Assembly: GCF_000227135.1 (NCBI RefSeq)
Contig: NC_018253.1
Coordinates: forward strand, 301,477 to 365,476
Direction: 5' to 3'
Source: Leishmania donovani
Taxonomy: Eukaryota > Euglenozoa > Kinetoplastea > Trypanosomatida > Trypanosomatidae
Length of the DNA stretch: 64,000 nt
Position 1 is the first letter of the stretch, and each line of letters opens with the position of its first letter. Under the pieces are notes generated by a model, which made no database searches, had not been told where the DNA came from, and saw only the letters and a list, made by a program, of their open reading frames with translations. A program made the position numbers and the translations under genes. Below are positions 18,839 to 28,687 of this stretch, piece after piece.

Positions 18839-21145
18839 ATGCTGCGTGGCTGTGTTGCGGCTTGCGGCCAGTGCCGCGAGTCTGCGAGTACTGTCTCCGG
18901 TCAATCGCTCTGGTTGCTGTCGCGGCCGTGGACACGCTCGCCGTCGCTTCCCTCGAGCACACATGCGTGTCTCGGTCTGCGGCGCACCTTGGGCACCGTT
19001 ACATCATCGCGGTCCTCCTCCTGCGCCACCATGCACCACCCAACGCGTTGGGTTAGCCGCAAATCGATTGAGGAGCAGCTCCCGTCTAACATCAAAGTCG
19101 ACCCCAATGCATCTGCGGCTGCGAGCAGGGACGACGAGGGGCTCGGCCGCGACGCTTTCTCCAGCGGCATCAACGGCATTTACGGTAATCGTGCCGAGTC
19201 GGCGATGCGCGGCATGCTGGGGCCGCAGGGGCAGGCAGACGCACGGGAGTCCCGCGCTGTTCCTATCCTCGGTCGGGCGTCGGTGCAAGGCACGAAGTAC
19301 ACGCTAGACCGATCGACTGTGTTTGAGCATTGGCGCTTTCAATGCCCCGAGCCGGTTGGCTGGCATCTGTCCAAGCTGGGCTCCACGACGTGCAAGATGG
19401 TCAACGACGTGAACGAAGCGGTGGAGTCGCTTCAGCTTCAGATCATCAAGGGCTGCAACGTGTTCGAAATCGACGGAGCCGCCTCGGAGGTACATCAGAG
19501 CATCGCCCGTGGCATTTACGAGGCCTTGCAGGCCTTTGAGCTGGACCGCAGCGGCTTTGTAATGATAGCTCGCTGCGGCCTCATCAAGCAGCCCCGCTTC
19601 CAGGACGAAATCACGCGCGTCGAGGCATCCAACACGGCGGCCGTGCGCAACCGAATCATCCCTATCTTTGAGCGCTACAAGGCCTCCTCGCTGCCATCGA
19701 CATCCCTCAAATCCGGCTTCCGCATCAGCGAGCTGGATGACTCACAGCTGGCGCGGCTGAACCTGCGCCGTGTAGACCGGACGACGGCCGCTGGGCTGTC
19801 GCCGGACTGGCTGGATGCCTTCTTCACCAATGTTGCCTACAACACGCGGCTGGAGTGCATCGACGTCCTCCTGCTCGAGGGGATACACACGCTCTTCGAC
19901 GGCCGACCGGACGAGCACGTCGAAGACGACATCCTCCAGCTCTTTGTGTATCTTGAGCGTCAGGTCAAGCAGGGCGTGCTGCAGTACTACGGGGTCTGCT
20001 CACCTCACCTCGCTCCTCCGGTGCCGCGCAATTATCCGGAAATGCCACCCGATGCGCTTGTGCCGGACAAGTACCGCACGCCGCCGAAGGAGCCGGCCAC
20101 GATCAACCTCTATGGCCTCATGGCCCTCGCCGAGCGTGCCGGCGGCGCAGACCACCACTTCCGCTTTGTGCAGTACCCCTTCAACCTTACGCAGCACCAG
20201 GCGATCAGCAGTCCTCTGCCGTACGACGCGAATCACACCCTGGCGACGCTGTGCAAGGCACTGGGGCTCACCGCCCTCGGCTACAGCCCACTGGAGGCGC
20301 CAAACCTGATGCAGCTGCCGGAGCGCTACCACAACTTTCCCATGGAGGCGGACCTCAAGGCGCTGCGCATGAACTTCTTCACGGTGTGCGAACGCAGCGT
20401 GCTGAAGGAGATGGAGATCAAAGACACGATCGACAAGGGTCCCGACACACTGCCGCCGCTCGAGCATCTCTTCGTGGCCAGCGTCTACTTGGCGGCGCAG
20501 CGACAGTTCACAAACCTCTTCTTCTTTACAGACTGGGCAAACTATTACATGACGCCGCGCTTCCGGCGTGCCATGACGCGCTTCAAAGAGGCGTCCAGCG
20601 CGGACCTGAAGGAGTGGGCGAAGCAGTACGAACAGCTCATCAGCGACCTGCTGCGGATGCGCCAGCGCATGTTCCAGCACAAGCACGGCAAGCAGGCCGG
20701 ACTTGTCAACATGGCCATTGACTATGTGAGCCCCACGCTGGCGCGGTGCCCCATGCTGAACCAGAAAGCCATTAACTTTGCCACCTACGGTTGCAATGCG
20801 CTCCTGTGCGGTTTCCACGTGTCGCGGTACTTCCACGAGGCAACAGAGCTGAACCCAGCCAAGGACGGCAACCTGCCTATTCCCGAAGAAGAGCTCCTGG
20901 CGCTGTGCAGTGCAGAGACGGTGAGCTACGCGAACGTGTCTCCGCCGCATCCGTACATGCTGGAGCCTCTCGTGGGGGAAGGAAAGATTTCGAAGCAGCC
21001 AAGTAAGGGTGCTGCGTACCTCGTCCGCATCGACCCTCAGAATCCCAAGTTCCCGGACATTCCAGAAGAGCTGCAGACCGGTGACAGCGACGGCGAAGCT
21101 CCGGTATCTGCAGACTGCGCCACAGCAGCTCGGCACAAGGATTAG
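18839..21145 (+). CDS. Aldo/keto-reductase-fold protein with degenerate catalytic site
   Basis: A 768-residue protein from the ATG at 18839; the frame is open further upstream but through splice-tract sequence. A later ATG at 19031 is possible. The first 60 residues are Arg/Ser/Cys-rich and could be a mitochondrial presequence. From about residue 160 there are aldo/keto-reductase-like barrel strands: VFEIDGAASEVHQS near 209-222 (family motif around Asp and Tyr), FVMIARCG near 240-247, LECIDVLLLEG near 338-348, and QGVLQYYGVCSPH (the usual RxiGvS strand). Asp212 fits the conserved Asp. The Tyr is not visible, the Lys position reads Arg245, and the His position reads Glu347, so redox catalysis is doubtful. 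The C-terminal half is helical and not recognised. I infer a kinetoplastid-type pseudo-oxidoreductase; fold assignment is moderate and function unknown. Confidence 0.65.
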   Translation: MLRGCVAACGQCRESASTVSGQSLWLLSRPWTRSPSLPSSTHACLGLRRTLGTVTSSRSSSCATMHHPTRWVSRKSIEEQLPSNIKVDPNASAAASRDDEGLGRDAFSSGINGIYGNRAESAMRGMLGPQGQADARESRAVPILGRASVQGTKYTLDRSTVFEHWRFQCPEPVGWHLSKLGSTTCKMVNDVNEAVESLQLQIIKGCNVFEIDGAASEVHQSIARGIYEALQAFELDRSGFVMIARCGLIKQPRFQDEITRVEASNTAAVRNRIIPIFERYKASSLPSTSLKSGFRISELDDSQLARLNLRRVDRTTAAGLSPDWLDAFFTNVAYNTRLECIDVLLLEGIHTLFDGRPDEHVEDDILQLFVYLERQVKQGVLQYYGVCSPHLAPPVPRNYPEMPPDALVPDKYRTPPKEPATINLYGLMALAERAGGADHHFRFVQYPFNLTQHQAISSPLPYDANHTLATLCKALGLTALGYSPLEAPNLMQLPERYHNFPMEADLKALRMNFFTVCERSVLKEMEIKDTIDKGPDTLPPLEHLFVASVYLAAQRQFTNLFFFTDWANYYMTPRFRRAMTRFKEASSADLKEWAKQYEQLISDLLRMRQRMFQHKHGKQAGLVNMAIDYVSPTLARCPMLNQKAINFATYGCNALLCGFHVSRYFHEATELNPAKDGNLPIPEEELLALCSAETVSYANVSPPHPYMLEPLVGEGKISKQPSKGAAYLVRIDPQNPKFPDIPEELQTGDSDGEAPVSADCATAARHKD

Positions 21146-21746
21146 GCATCCGAGAAAGCGGCGAAGGAGTAATGAGCCACTACGCCGCTCGGTGGGCGCC
21201 ACGCGAACGGGGGGGGTGTAGGGAGAAAAGTGAGGGCGGAACGGCTAAGGCCCATACACGTGGGTGTGGTGACGCGTCTTCTGCTTTGCGTGCTCTTGAT
21301 CACCGCTTGGCCCCCACTTCCCCTTCCAACACACACACACACACTTTCTCCGCCCATCCACCGACTCGTCTTTCGTTTCCACTATTGTGCGTAAGCTGTG
21401 TACCAAGACCGGCGTGCTGGCGTGCGGGTGCGTGTCGCTCTTACTGCATAGTAGTCGGCGGTCTTTATGGAATCACTTCGTTGTTGGCCGCTGCTGGCTG
21501 CCGTTCTTTTTTTTCTATCGTTTTTCCTCTTTACGACTTGCTTGTCGCCACTCACTCACTCGCCGATGTCTACGCTGCACAGACACCATAGCAATGCGCA
21601 CTATGGCTCCCCCTCCTCTCCGTCCCCGCAAGCGCTTCTCTGCGTGTGCCCCTCAGCACCCTCACCCCTCCGCTTCCCGTTTTCCGTTTCTACTTATGTA
21701 TCTCTCATCGTGGTCCGTGATGGGTAGCGGGGGGAGAGAAGCTCTA

Positions 21747-21768
21747 TGTGTGTGTGTGTGTGTGTGTG
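21747..21768. repeat. (TG)n microsatellite
   Basis: Eleven uninterrupted TG units in the spacer between the AKR-like and nicalin genes. Confidence 0.95.
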
Positions 21769-22211
21769 GAAGAGAGTGAGGGAGGAGAAGGCGAACGCCG
21801 CACCCCAGTAAGGGAGGCAGAAGCGACGAGTCGTAGAGGGAAAGAGGGTCCCCGACTCGAGCGAATCAGCGTCGTCGCTGAATGCGAGCGTGAGAGAAAG
21901 TGTGTCAGCCGTCTTTCTCTTTGGGCGTGTCTGTGAACTTCTGGTTTCTCCTTCGGTTCGCCACGTGCGTGCATGGGTGGTTTCATGCTACCGTTCCGCC
22001 GGGCGATTCGAACATCTGCTGCTGGCAATCCTCTGCGGCCCCTCCTCCCCCTCCACCGGTCTACTTCGTCTATCGTGCTTGAAGGGAGACGACAAGGGAA
22101 AAAGCGCCTCTTACACACTCAACGGGAAAAGATCGCCGGCTCGGCAGCTCAAGCTCAAGCGCGCCATTCCCATCTCACCCAACGCTCCAGCCGCTTGCTC
22201 ACAGAATCACA

Positions 22212-22213
<2 letters not shown>

Positions 22214-22252
<39 letters not shown>
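22214..22252. repeat. (CA)n microsatellite, longest in the window
   Basis: About 19 uninterrupted CA units upstream of the nicalin gene. Confidence 0.95.
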
Positions 22253-22254
<2 letters not shown>

Positions 22255-22420
22255 GCCGCTGTGCGTCGGACTCCGGCTCGGCCTCCCCTCCTTCCCTCTG
22301 ACTCTTCCTTGCTCTGTTTCCCTCGTTACCGTTCTCACTATCGCCACTATACCGTGCTTTCGAGACTATCGTGGCTTCACCCCCCAATCCCATTCCAGCG
22401 TACGTGTGCGTGTGTGGGTG

Positions 22421-22467
22421 TCTTCCTCTTCTCTCACTCTGTCACCCTATCCCCACTGCGCACGAAG
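22421..22467 (+). promoter_or_regulatory. Candidate splice acceptor for nicalin
   Basis: A CT-rich tract at 22421-22456 followed by an AG at 22466-22467, giving a 5' UTR of about 178 nt. A weaker candidate AG is at 22504-22505. The strongest pyrimidine tract (22561-22618) has no AG between itself and the start codon, so it cannot serve this ORF productively. Confidence 0.4.
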
Positions 22468-22618
22468 GACGTCGTCTTGGGCAACTCACCCTCCCTTCCC
22501 ACAGCATCTTCGGGCATATTAGGCGAGGAAAAGGAGCGCCGGAGCTGTGCGCCTTGTCGTCTCCCCTCCCCACTCCTCTTTCTCTCTCTGTTGCCGTCTC
22601 TCACCCGTGTTTATTCTT

Positions 22619-22641
22619 CACACACACACACACACACACAC
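22619..22641. repeat. (CA)n microsatellite in the nicalin 5' UTR
   Basis: An uninterrupted CA run ending four bases before the ATG at 22646. It sits directly behind a strong pyrimidine tract. Confidence 0.95.
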
Positions 22642-22645
22642 TGAC

Positions 22646-24295
22646 ATGCTTCGCAGTATCGTCGTCGCGGTACTGCTCCTCAGCACCGTCTGCCTGGAGC
22701 ACGTGGTGCGGGCAGGCCCGGTGTTGGAGGTGGGAGTCGATCGCGCCATCACGTTCAACCGCCAGCTGGGCGACGGGGATGAGTTGCTCTTCGGAAGCCG
22801 TGCGGTGCTGCTGCGCGGCGAGATAGTGCGGTATACGGCCGGGGCGTCTGCGTCCTACCACGGCTACACCGTGTACGTGCAGTGCTCCGAGCACCTCACG
22901 AACTTTGCTCTGCAACAGCTCGCCGCGCCCGAGCTGTCGAAGGCGGCGAAGGGTCTCGTCGTGGAGCTGTGCGACACGGACACGACGAACGAGGACGTGC
23001 TCTCGTTCTTCTTCAGCAACGCCGCCGCCAGCATCCCTGTTTATTTTCTGCCCAACGGCACGGCCTCGAAGGAGCTGTCGCGGCTGCTGTCCGTCGCGGC
23101 GCAGCGCAGTGCGACGGAGCGGGTGGTGCTGTCCGTGGCCAAGACGCGGCGGCTGAGCGAGCTGGTGGAGAACTCGACGCTGCCCAGTGCCACTATTGAG
23201 AGCCATTACGTGCACAAGCCGAAGCAGACGCGCAGTAAGGCCGCCTCCGCTGCCGCCGCACCCCAGGTCCTGGTCACTGCGCACTTTGATTCCCTTGGCG
23301 TGTCCCCTGCGAGCCGGACGAGCGGCGGCACCTCCGGCGCTGTGGTGGCGATGGAGCTGTGGCGCCGGCTGACGTCCACACCTTATGCTCGGCAGGAGTC
23401 TGTGGCTCCGTACGAGGTCACCGTGCTTCTCGGCAGCACGTCGCGCTTCAACTACGCTGGAACGACGTCGTGGCTATCGCAGCACACAGATAGGGAGCTC
23501 GATCAGTTTAGGGTGGTTCTCTGCCTCGATGAGCTGCTGCCGCCTCGTGAAACGAGCGAGAACGCGCCGGACCTTTATCTGCATGTCCAGGACGTTCTCA
23601 TGAAGCGGCAGCATGGCCAGCAGGTCGTGGAGCAGGTCGAGGCAGCGGCAAAGTTGCTCGGCATTTCGCTGAAGGTCGTGTCTGCCAAGACGAACTACCA
23701 GCATTACGACCTTGAATTTGAACATGAGGCGTTTGCTAGCCGTCAGATGACCGCCATGACACTTTCTACCCACCGCGTCCACCACAACGACCAGCTTTTC
23801 CGTGATCTGCGCCGACCCCCGGCCACAGCTGCAGATGCAGCAATGCTCGCGAAGCGCGCGGACCTCGTTGAAGCCATTGTGCGCATCGTCGCCGAGGCGG
23901 CTCCGTCCGCGGAGGGAGTGACGACAGTGTGGCCTGGCGCGGCCTCGTACATTCAGGGGATGCTGCATTACGCGAGTGACTCGCAGCGCTCGCCGGTGGC
24001 GCAAAACGGTGCCGGCCTGCGGCAGTACGCCGCTACCGTAGAGCATCACATGCGTGCGCAGGCAGCAGCAGCGCAGCGGGCCGCTTTCACCTCCGCATCC
24101 TCCGTCGCGACGTACCAGGAACTGCGTACGCCCGGTATCACCCTATTCGGCCCCTACGAGGAAACAATGCAGGTCTTTATGGCCAAGTCGTATCTCTTTG
24201 AGTGTGCCGTGGCGGCCGCGGCGCTCGCGGCGCTTCTTGCCTTTCTGTACGTAGAGGTGGGGCTGACGACAGCTCTGCGCCTCTTCTCTGACTAG
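22646..24295 (+). CDS. NCLN: Nicalin (BOS-complex subunit, nicastrin-related)
   Basis: A 549-residue ER membrane glycoprotein-type protein. In animals nicalin, with NOMO and TMEM147, forms the BOS complex that assists multipass membrane-protein insertion at the translocon. Visible features: signal peptide at residues 1-22 (MLRSIVVAVLLLSTVCLEHV onward); a luminal M28-aminopeptidase-like fold lacking the metal ligands, with AHFDSLGVSP near 213-222, FNYAGTTSWL at 268-277, VLCLDEL near 293, and LEFEHEAFASRQ at 356-367. One C-terminal membrane span lies at about 518-540 with a short cytosolic tail. Length and order match animal nicalin (about 560 residues). The start follows a CA repeat; the hydrophobic signal begins directly at this Met, which supports the choice. 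Orthology is strong; the presence of partner subunits is outside this window. Confidence 0.88.
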   Translation: MLRSIVVAVLLLSTVCLEHVVRAGPVLEVGVDRAITFNRQLGDGDELLFGSRAVLLRGEIVRYTAGASASYHGYTVYVQCSEHLTNFALQQLAAPELSKAAKGLVVELCDTDTTNEDVLSFFFSNAAASIPVYFLPNGTASKELSRLLSVAAQRSATERVVLSVAKTRRLSELVENSTLPSATIESHYVHKPKQTRSKAASAAAAPQVLVTAHFDSLGVSPASRTSGGTSGAVVAMELWRRLTSTPYARQESVAPYEVTVLLGSTSRFNYAGTTSWLSQHTDRELDQFRVVLCLDELLPPRETSENAPDLYLHVQDVLMKRQHGQQVVEQVEAAAKLLGISLKVVSAKTNYQHYDLEFEHEAFASRQMTAMTLSTHRVHHNDQLFRDLRRPPATAADAAMLAKRADLVEAIVRIVAEAAPSAEGVTTVWPGAASYIQGMLHYASDSQRSPVAQNGAGLRQYAATVEHHMRAQAAAAQRAAFTSASSVATYQELRTPGITLFGPYEETMQVFMAKSYLFECAVAAAALAALLAFLYVEVGLTTALRLFSD

Positions 24296-26527
24296 GCTTG
24301 TGATTAGGGTGCCTGTGCCCTCGTGTTCGGTGTCTGCATGCCCTCTACCGCGAGGTTATGCATAGCTGAGGTGCGTGCGCGGCCTTCGACCCGCTTCTCT
24401 CCGATCGGGCACCCATGCAGGAGAACACCACGGCAGACACGCACACAGGCACAGACACCTTGTCGCGTGAGGGATGGCCGAAGTGATGTGGGCGGGTTGA
24501 TGACGTTGATGGTTTGTAAAGCGACGAATCTCTCTAATCGCCAACAAGGAATAGCAAAAAACAGCACAGCTATCAATCAGACAGCTACGGCAGAGAGGAG
24601 GGTGAGTAGGGCCGGAGGGAGGAGAGAAGACGTAAGCACCTCGAAGAATGCCTCCACTGCGCACCGCTCCGCCCGCCGGACGAGGTTCTGGGTGAGGGAA
24701 ACCCCTTCGAGATTCGTGACCGCTCCCGTCCTCTCTCTCTCGCGTCCAACACTCCCCACTTTGCGACTGCACCTGGTGCCGTTGAAGCTCGCGCACGCTC
24801 GAGGGCAGCGAGGCACGCGCGCAGATAAAAGAGACGGAGAGGAAGAGGGGGTGGGGTGTTGTGATGTTGTGCTGTGCGCGCACCCGCTGTCACCTAAGCC
24901 TACGTGTGTGTGTTTGTCTTGGAGTCTGAGAAAGCGAGAGGCACACAGACGCGCCAGCACCGCCACACATCAGCCCTTGTCCTTGCCTTCTCTTCAAGAG
25001 TCCGAAGCGTGCCGCCTGCCCGTCCAGCATTGTGAACCTCTTAGCTGATGTCTCTCTCTCTTCGAAGGGCGAACCAAAGGCGGTAGTGTTACTGGACGCC
25101 TCGTTTATGAAAGACGCGGAAACTCGTGAGAGATGGTGGCTATGCAGACGTACTGTGCCACATCTTTGCCAGACGCGAATACACGAGTGACCGCAGAGAC
25201 TTTCACATCTACTCTGCCCTCATCTTCTTTTCTTTGGCAAGTATATGTACGCGTGTTTGTGTGTCGGTGTTCCTTTCACCGCAGCCTCCCCTCTTCTCTC
25301 CTCATCTCTTCTCTCCTCACCCCACTCCGCTACCACGAAGTAACGGATATATCTCACAAGGCAACGAACCAGCACGCACGGAAAAGAGGGAGGCGGTGGG
25401 CAGACAACGTCAGCGACACGCTGTATGTGCATCTCTGTCTGCCTTCGCTCATTCGCACACTCCCTCCATTCGTTGCCACCAGCACCCGTACCACATGCAG
25501 CCCATTATACCTCCCTCCTCGTTTGTCCGCATTCTTGTTCGAAACGCATTGCCGTGAAGCCCGCATTGAGGTATTCACACACACACACACACACAATAAA
25601 GAAAAGGCGGAGTGAAGGGGAACCCCCCCCACCCCCTCCCCAGACCTGATCTAACCTGTGGCGTTGATCTCCCAGTCCACTTTTACATTGCGGCGTATTT
25701 CTCTCTCTCTTGGTCCCCTCCTGCCCTCTTCATCCCCTCCTTCCTTTTCCTCTCAGCGTGGCTCTGCACTGCGGTCATACGCCCCATCAACAGGGCCGGA
25801 GGCCTCTCTCACTATACATATAAATCTATACAAGAGTGAAAACAACGGTGCAAAAGGCGTCGTGGCACTGCTCTTACCGTTTCCGCTCTGCTCGATCCCT
25901 CCGTCCGCCTCCCCTCCTCTCCCCGCGCTGCCCTCCTCTCTTTTTCCCTCCTGTAATTCTGTCACCATTGCTCGCATCTGCGTGCGCCCTTTCTTTCCAT
26001 ATATTTGCTCGTTCGTGGAGTCTACGAGAGAGGGGGAGGTGAGGGGTCCAACGCCGCTTTCCAGCAGGAAGAGAGGGAGGAGGTCTTCGCCGTCACCCTT
26101 GCCTGCCTGTCCGTCGGCCCTTTTCCTCCGCTCGTTTCGCGCTCACTTAACTTCTCTACTTTTTCTGAGAGGAGCAACCACTTTCTACGCCCCACACTGT
26201 GGGCGTCTGAACACTTACACGTGCATGCACGCATACTCGCGCTCGCGAATACGCAAGACCGCCTATACCGTCTGCCTGTGCTCGTGCCCGGTGTTTTCTG
26301 TGTGCCTCCCTCGTCGTGTTTTGCTTAAACCGCCTCTTCGAACTGTGCCTCTCCCTTGCTGCCGCTGTAGAACAGGGTAGCGTCCTTCGAAAAGCGGACG
26401 CCGCGCACTGTGTGTGTGCGTGTGCAGCAATATTCGTTCTGCCCAACCCACGAAGAAGGTTATCCAAGGGAGCCGACGCGCCTTTGCATTGGACTCACGT
26501 TGCGCGGACTCGCATCCAGCGTGGGCC
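24296..26527 (+). other. Intergenic: long nicalin 3' UTR and spacer
   Basis: About 2.2 kb with no supported gene, CT-rich with a CA microsatellite at 25576-25594. ORFs of up to about 240 codons occur but start anywhere, overlap and translate pyrimidine tracts. I see no tRNA or rRNA. Confidence 0.6.
25576..25594. repeat. (CA)n microsatellite
   Basis: About nine uninterrupted CA units followed by AATAAAG, within the nicalin-ferredoxin spacer. Confidence 0.9.
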
Positions 26528-26582
26528 TGCCCCTCTCTCCGTCCCCTCTTGCTTTCTCTCGCGTTGGCCGACCTAAACCGAG
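26528..26582 (+). promoter_or_regulatory. Polypyrimidine tract and splice acceptor for ferredoxin
   Basis: A CT-rich tract at 26528-26560 with the first AG at 26581-26582, 43 nt upstream of the ATG at 26625. Confidence 0.6.
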
Positions 26583-26624
26583 CCTAGGGAACGAATCCTG
26601 AACACCACAAGAGCAACAACAGAC

Positions 26625-27152
26625 ATGTATCGCACTCTCGTGCGCTTGTCGTCCCCCACCACCGTGGGTAATGGCCGCATGACGCGCCGCCTCACTGGCT
26701 GCACGTCTCTGCTGTGCCTTGCCTCGGCGACGGTGCGAGTAGGGTCGCTGCTACAGTCACGTCGCTTTCATGGACACGGGGGCGACCGTAGCAAGCCAGT
26801 CGAGGTGGAGTTTACCCTCCCTGATGGCGAGAAGAAGGTGGTGATGGGCTACGAGGGCCAGACTCTGCTGGATGTGTGTGCCGAGCAAGGACTACCGATG
26901 GAAGGGGCATGTGGTGGCTCGTGCGCCTGCTCCACCTGCCACGTGTACTTGGAGGAGAAGGACATGGACCTCTTCCAGGAGCCTACAGACGAAGAGAACG
27001 ACATGATTGACCAGGCGTTCTACCCGGAGCCAACGTCGCGTCTTGGCTGTCAGCTGAGTCTGAAGCGCGGCGTGCATGATGGGCTGAAGGTCAAGATGCC
27101 TCGCGCTACCCGCAACATGTACGTTGACGGCGCCAAAGTGGTGCCTCACTGA
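26625..27152 (+). CDS. Mitochondrial adrenodoxin-type [2Fe-2S] ferredoxin
   Basis: A 175-residue electron carrier. Residues 1-50 are Arg/Ser/Thr-rich without acidic residues, a typical mitochondrial presequence. The mature part begins near VEVEFTLPDG. Cluster ligands: C96-x5-C102-x2-C105 within GACGGSCACSTC, and C142 in RLGCQLSL. The extra Cys100 is common in this class. The ending has the conserved MPRATRNMYVDG pattern. Such ferredoxins pass electrons from ferredoxin reductase to Fe-S cluster assembly and, in some organisms, to heme A or P450 enzymes. The adrenodoxin type is clear; which paralogue it is cannot be told from one copy. Confidence 0.94.
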   Translation: MYRTLVRLSSPTTVGNGRMTRRLTGCTSLLCLASATVRVGSLLQSRRFHGHGGDRSKPVEVEFTLPDGEKKVVMGYEGQTLLDVCAEQGLPMEGACGGSCACSTCHVYLEEKDMDLFQEPTDEENDMIDQAFYPEPTSRLGCQLSLKRGVHDGLKVKMPRATRNMYVDGAKVVPH

Positions 27153-27315
27153 GAATGTGCTCACGATACGAGCGAGGAAGGCCACCACTCCCCACCAGCG
27201 GTTGTTTGTATGCACAAAGAGAGGGAGAGAAGTGCCTTCTGGCGAGTGCATGGGCAAGCACATAAATGCGTGTGCGTGGGCGCAGGCCGCGCGGCTCTTG
27301 TGCCTTCCCTCCTCC

Positions 27316-27353
<38 letters not shown>

Positions 27354-28607
27354 GGCACGTGCTGTTGCTGTGCGTCGTCACAGATGCATCGTTATCTTGA
27401 ACCATTTTTGGCATGAATTCACATACTTTCATTCGCCGCTCGACTCTTTCTCTTACTGAGCCCCTATCCCCGCCTCACGCACAGACACGCAAGCACAGAC
27501 ACACGGACTCCCTTTCTTCCGTTGTCCTTCCCTCTCCGCTATGCCCTGGTGCACAAACGACGGACACGGCTGCGTCGGCGGGGCTACCTTTACTTCGTTT
27601 GGTTCTCTGCCCGCTTGTTGCTCTTGTCGGTGTTATGCGCAGCCCGCTGTTGTGCGGATGCGGACATGTGTGTATGTGTGCGTGCTCGAAGCCTACACCT
27701 CCCTCTTCTTCTTCCTGTATTTCCTGCCGCTGCCTCGTGTGTGCGCGGCTTTCCCTCCTTGGCACATGAGTTGCGTTGGTTCGCCCTCGTTTCGACACGC
27801 TCTTGTGCGCGTACGTGTGCATGCAGTGGTGAGCGTGAGTGCGCAACACCTGAAGGTGTCTTCTATTTGTGAAGCGAAGAGGTGGCGGGGGGATAGAAAC
27901 AGAGACACGCCATCGCGTTCGCATGTGCAGAGGCGCGCCACGTCGTTGCTCTTTTCTCTCCACATCGCGTGTGCTTGCTTTGCCGTGGGGTGCGAAGCCA
28001 TTCAACGTTTGCAGCTGAACCGCGTCGCGGTACCGAACGCCGAAGGGAGCAAGCGGAGACCTGTGCCGGCGATGCCGATGGTGATGCATGTGCGTGCGTG
28101 CCTTACCTAGATGCGTTGCTGGCCGTGATAGCATCACTATGAATTCATGAGCACACAAAGACTGCGACCCTTCTCCCCCCCCCCTCCACCCTCCCCCGTG
28201 GGATCTCCGTGCTTGCAAGTGGCGGGGTGCTTCTATGTGCCTCTCAGCGACTCCACTCCTTCATCCGTAAAGCCGCAGGGATGCTTTGCCACGCGCCTGC
28301 GTCTACGCGTGCCCACGTGCCTGAAGAATGACCCGCGGCCATCATTATGCACGCCCCTATCCTCGCCTCCTTCCCTGTCCTCTCTTACTCGCTTGTACTC
28401 ATGCACGTTGCGGACTCCTCCTAGCTGCCAGACAGCTCCTAGGCGAACCCGCAGCTCGAGGTCTTCTGTTGGTCCCCCACCCACCCACCGAGGCCGCAGG
28501 GTGTTCAGACCCCTCTCCTGTCCTCTTCTTCGTGTTGGCGCATTTTCTTTGTCCATCCTTCGTAGGCGCGCGTCTGGTGGCGGGTGTGCGGAGCTATAGC
28601 CCACTTG
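27153..28607 (+). other. Intergenic: ferredoxin 3' UTR and RRM-gene upstream spacer
   Basis: About 1.45 kb without a supported gene. It holds a CA microsatellite at 27317-27350 and CT-rich blocks. An ORF in frame with the downstream RRM protein is open from 28328 but crosses the splice tract, so it is not used. Confidence 0.6.
27317..27350. repeat. (AC)n microsatellite
   Basis: About 17 uninterrupted AC units in the ferredoxin 3' region. Confidence 0.95.
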
Positions 28608-28639
28608 CTTCCCTCCCACTTTCCCCCTCTCATTGCAAG
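28608..28639 (+). promoter_or_regulatory. Polypyrimidine tract and splice acceptor for the RRM gene
   Basis: Dense CT tract at 28608-28635, with the first AG at 28638-28639, 48 nt before the first in-frame ATG at 28688. This decides the start in favour of 28688 over upstream in-frame Met codons. Confidence 0.65.
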
Positions 28640-28687
28640 GGCACCACTGTACGCAACGTACACAAGAGTACCGGAGCGCAGATACGC

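Larger units (their letters stand above)
21146..22420 (+). other. Intergenic: AKR-like 3' UTR and nicalin upstream spacer
   Basis: About 1.3 kb, CT-rich with several CA/GT microsatellites and no supported gene. Overlapping ORFs in all three plus frames translate low-complexity sequence. Confidence 0.6.

Noticed and set aside
21995..22025. gattcgaac resembling a tRNA B box
   Set aside because: No matching A box at the right distance and no acceptor-stem pairing around it.
22214..22252. CA repeats as possible telomeric or centromeric signals
   Set aside because: They are plain dinucleotide microsatellites common in spacers of this group; no telomeric hexamers are present.
25658..26380. 240-codon plus-strand ORF in the nicalin-ferredoxin spacer
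   Set aside because: Low-complexity Ser/Pro/Leu sequence from CT-rich DNA, no splice-site arrangement and no motif.
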